Below are positions 13,953 to 15,482 of a stretch of DNA of 15,482 nt, in pieces. Location of the stretch: positions 1 to 15,482 of the forward strand of contig CALMXV010000053.1 of the NCBI GenBank assembly GCA_937871155.1, given 5' to 3'. Below the pieces are notes generated by a model, which made no database searches, had not been told where the DNA came from, and saw only the letters and a program-made list of their open reading frames with translations. The translations under genes were made by a program, and so were the position numbers. Each line of letters opens with the position of its first letter. The stretch's first letter is position 1. The stretch is from an uncultured Taibaiella sp. Its GTDB lineage: Bacteria > Bacteroidota > Bacteroidia > Chitinophagales > Chitinophagaceae.

Positions 13953-15482
13953 ATGAAGAAAATTTACTTGTTTGTTTTAGCAACAGTATTATTTTTTAGT
14001 CAGTCAAGCAAAGCACAATATGCACTACCTACTTATACCACAGGCTGCTCATCTAATGACTTTATCGACAATGTGTCAACCACTTTGGGAATAAGCAATA
14101 TTACCAATAATGCATCCGGCTGTAATGGGGCATCTCCTAATAACTACACCTTCTTTAGTGGGATGACCGTATCCCAAATTCAAGGTCAAAGTTTTAACTT
14201 TTCAGTACAAGCTGGAACTTCATATGGACAAGGGTTTCGTATTTGGATAGATTGGAATCAGGATTTTAGCTTTGGTGGACCTGGCGAAGATGTGTATGTT
14301 TCTCCGAATTCAGCTACTACTCCTTTTACGGGTACTATTACAGTTCCTTTTACAGCCGTACCCGGTGTTACTCGTATGCGAGTACTTTGTCGATATGCTA
14401 CTGTTCCTGGTATAGGAGATTGGAATGCTACCAGTATGTCTTATGGCGAATGTGAAGATTATAATATGATGGTTATCGGCTCAACCCCTTGTAGTGGAAA
14501 ACCTAGTGCTGGTGTTGCTAACTATGTTCCTGGATGTCCTGCTACCATCACTGCATCCGGTTTTACATTAGCCGGTGGGCTTACTTGGCAATGGCAAAAA
14601 CGTGTGGGCTGTACTGGTGCTTGGTCAAACATTAATGGAGCTACTTCACCGAATTTCGTAATTCCTAATCAAACAGCACCTACTTACTATCGTATGTATA
14701 TAGTATGTACTACAAGCGGTCAATCAGATACAACAGCTCCTTTATTTGTCAATTCATTGAATCCATGTTATTGCGCCGCAGGAGGTCAATATTCTTATTA
14801 TGAAACGATAACGAATGTTACAATTAACAATAACTCCAATACGACTCCTTGCATAAATACCACCTATTCTAACTTTAGTAATTTGACTCCAACCAAACTC
14901 AGTATTGGTCAGTCCGTCCCTTTATCAGTAAGTATTACCAACTGTTATGGTTATGTATATCAGAACTACGCCGTCGCCGTATTTATAGATTTTGATAGAG
15001 ATGGTATTTATTCTGCAACAGAAAAAGTATTTGCTTCTGCTTCTACAGTGCCACAGATAAATACTACAGCTTTATTTCCTAGTGTATTCCAAGTACCGAC
15101 TGGCGCTAAAGCTGGGATTACAGGTATGCGAGTAGTTTTGGATGATTATGGAGGAACAGGATCTTCAATTATTGGTTGTGCTACTCCAACTTATGGTGAA
15201 GTTGAAGATTACTTAGTAAATATCGAATACGTGCCAACCGTTTCCGGTGATGGCTTGCATTGTAGTTCTGAAAATTCATTTACACTAGCCTCTACAGCAC
15301 CTAATATTGGGACAACTTCCTATTCTTATTTATGGCAGTTTCCTGATGGTTCTTACCATACAGATTCAAGCTATGTATTACCGGCTACTCCTGGGCCTAC
15401 AGGTCCAAGTGGTACTTATACTGTTCGTGTATTGACATACCCTTGTGGAGGAACAGGTATTCCGGATACTTCAGGTACTAAA
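13953..15482 (+). CDS. Secreted GEVED-domain and Ig-like protein (3' end missing)
   Basis: The first 510 codons of a larger protein with no stop before the window ends. Residues 1-22 form a Sec signal peptide, with probable cleavage after SSKAQ. There are two copies of the GEVED domain, each closing on its hallmark: YGECEDYN at about 164-171 and YGEVEDYL at about 414-421. Both also contain the typical WIDWNQDF or FIDFDRDG strand and a GVTRMRV or GITGMRV strand. An Ig-like domain lies between them (about 183-265, TWQWQKRVGCTGAWSN ... YYRMYIVCTT), and another Ig/PKD-like domain begins after the second GEVED (SYLWQFPDGSY). Cysteine pairs within the domains suggest disulfides. Such proteins are usually secreted adhesins or enzyme scaffolds that carry a type IX secretion signal at the C-terminus, which would lie outside the window. 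Confidence 0.85.
   Translation, partial: MKKIYLFVLATVLFFSQSSKAQYALPTYTTGCSSNDFIDNVSTTLGISNITNNASGCNGASPNNYTFFSGMTVSQIQGQSFNFSVQAGTSYGQGFRIWIDWNQDFSFGGPGEDVYVSPNSATTPFTGTITVPFTAVPGVTRMRVLCRYATVPGIGDWNATSMSYGECEDYNMMVIGSTPCSGKPSAGVANYVPGCPATITASGFTLAGGLTWQWQKRVGCTGAWSNINGATSPNFVIPNQTAPTYYRMYIVCTTSGQSDTTAPLFVNSLNPCYCAAGGQYSYYETITNVTINNNSNTTPCINTTYSNFSNLTPTKLSIGQSVPLSVSITNCYGYVYQNYAVAVFIDFDRDGIYSATEKVFASASTVPQINTTALFPSVFQVPTGAKAGITGMRVVLDDYGGTGSSIIGCATPTYGEVEDYLVNIEYVPTVSGDGLHCSSENSFTLASTAPNIGTTSYSYLWQFPDGSYHTDSSYVLPATPGPTGPSGTYTVRVLTYPCGGTGIPDTSGTK

Overview
The window looks like ordinary chromosome from a member of the Bacteroidota, probably Chitinophagaceae or a close relative. The DNA is AT-rich, start codons lack Shine-Dalgarno sequences, and several promoters match the Bacteroidota pattern TTG / TAnnTTTG. 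The protein types also fit: FadL-type outer membrane protein beside a GNSL lipase lipoprotein, a GEVED-domain secreted protein, YceI, pirin and a YfgM-like TPR protein. The lineage is inferred from protein character and promoter style, not from a marker gene. I see no rRNA, tRNA, CRISPR array or insertion sequence.

Layout. Bases 1-2388 (+) hold the 3' part of a FadL/OmpP1 outer-membrane channel gene and a GDSL/SGNH lipase lipoprotein gene, closed by a strong terminator. Bases 2448-4809 (+) hold lysS and a family 25 glycosyltransferase gene. Bases 4887-6941 (+) hold a MarR regulator, a pirin and a YceI gene. The promoters of marR and pirin share an 18-bp operator-like element, so this looks like a self-regulated stress or redox module. 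Bases 6958-8239 (-) hold a LutA-like Fe-S protein gene and ribH. Bases 8303-10208 (-) form an accessory block: a VOC/PhnB-like gene, an SRPBCC/AHSA1 gene, a broken DUF4287 gene, the remnant of a second SRPBCC gene, and a small putative membrane protein. Bases 10307-12184 (-) hold a YfgM-like TPR protein gene with its terminator and pdhA. Bases 12308-15482 (+) hold a small lipoprotein gene, recF, and the start of a large secreted GEVED/Ig-like protein that runs off the window.

How the genes work together. The housekeeping genes (lysS, ribH, recF, pdhA) are intact and carry their expected catalytic motifs. The two most interesting places are the marR-pirin-yceI module, whose repeated operator can be read directly, and the decaying SRPBCC/DUF4287 cluster, where the lesions can be read base by base. 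I found no convincing evidence of a wholly new system.
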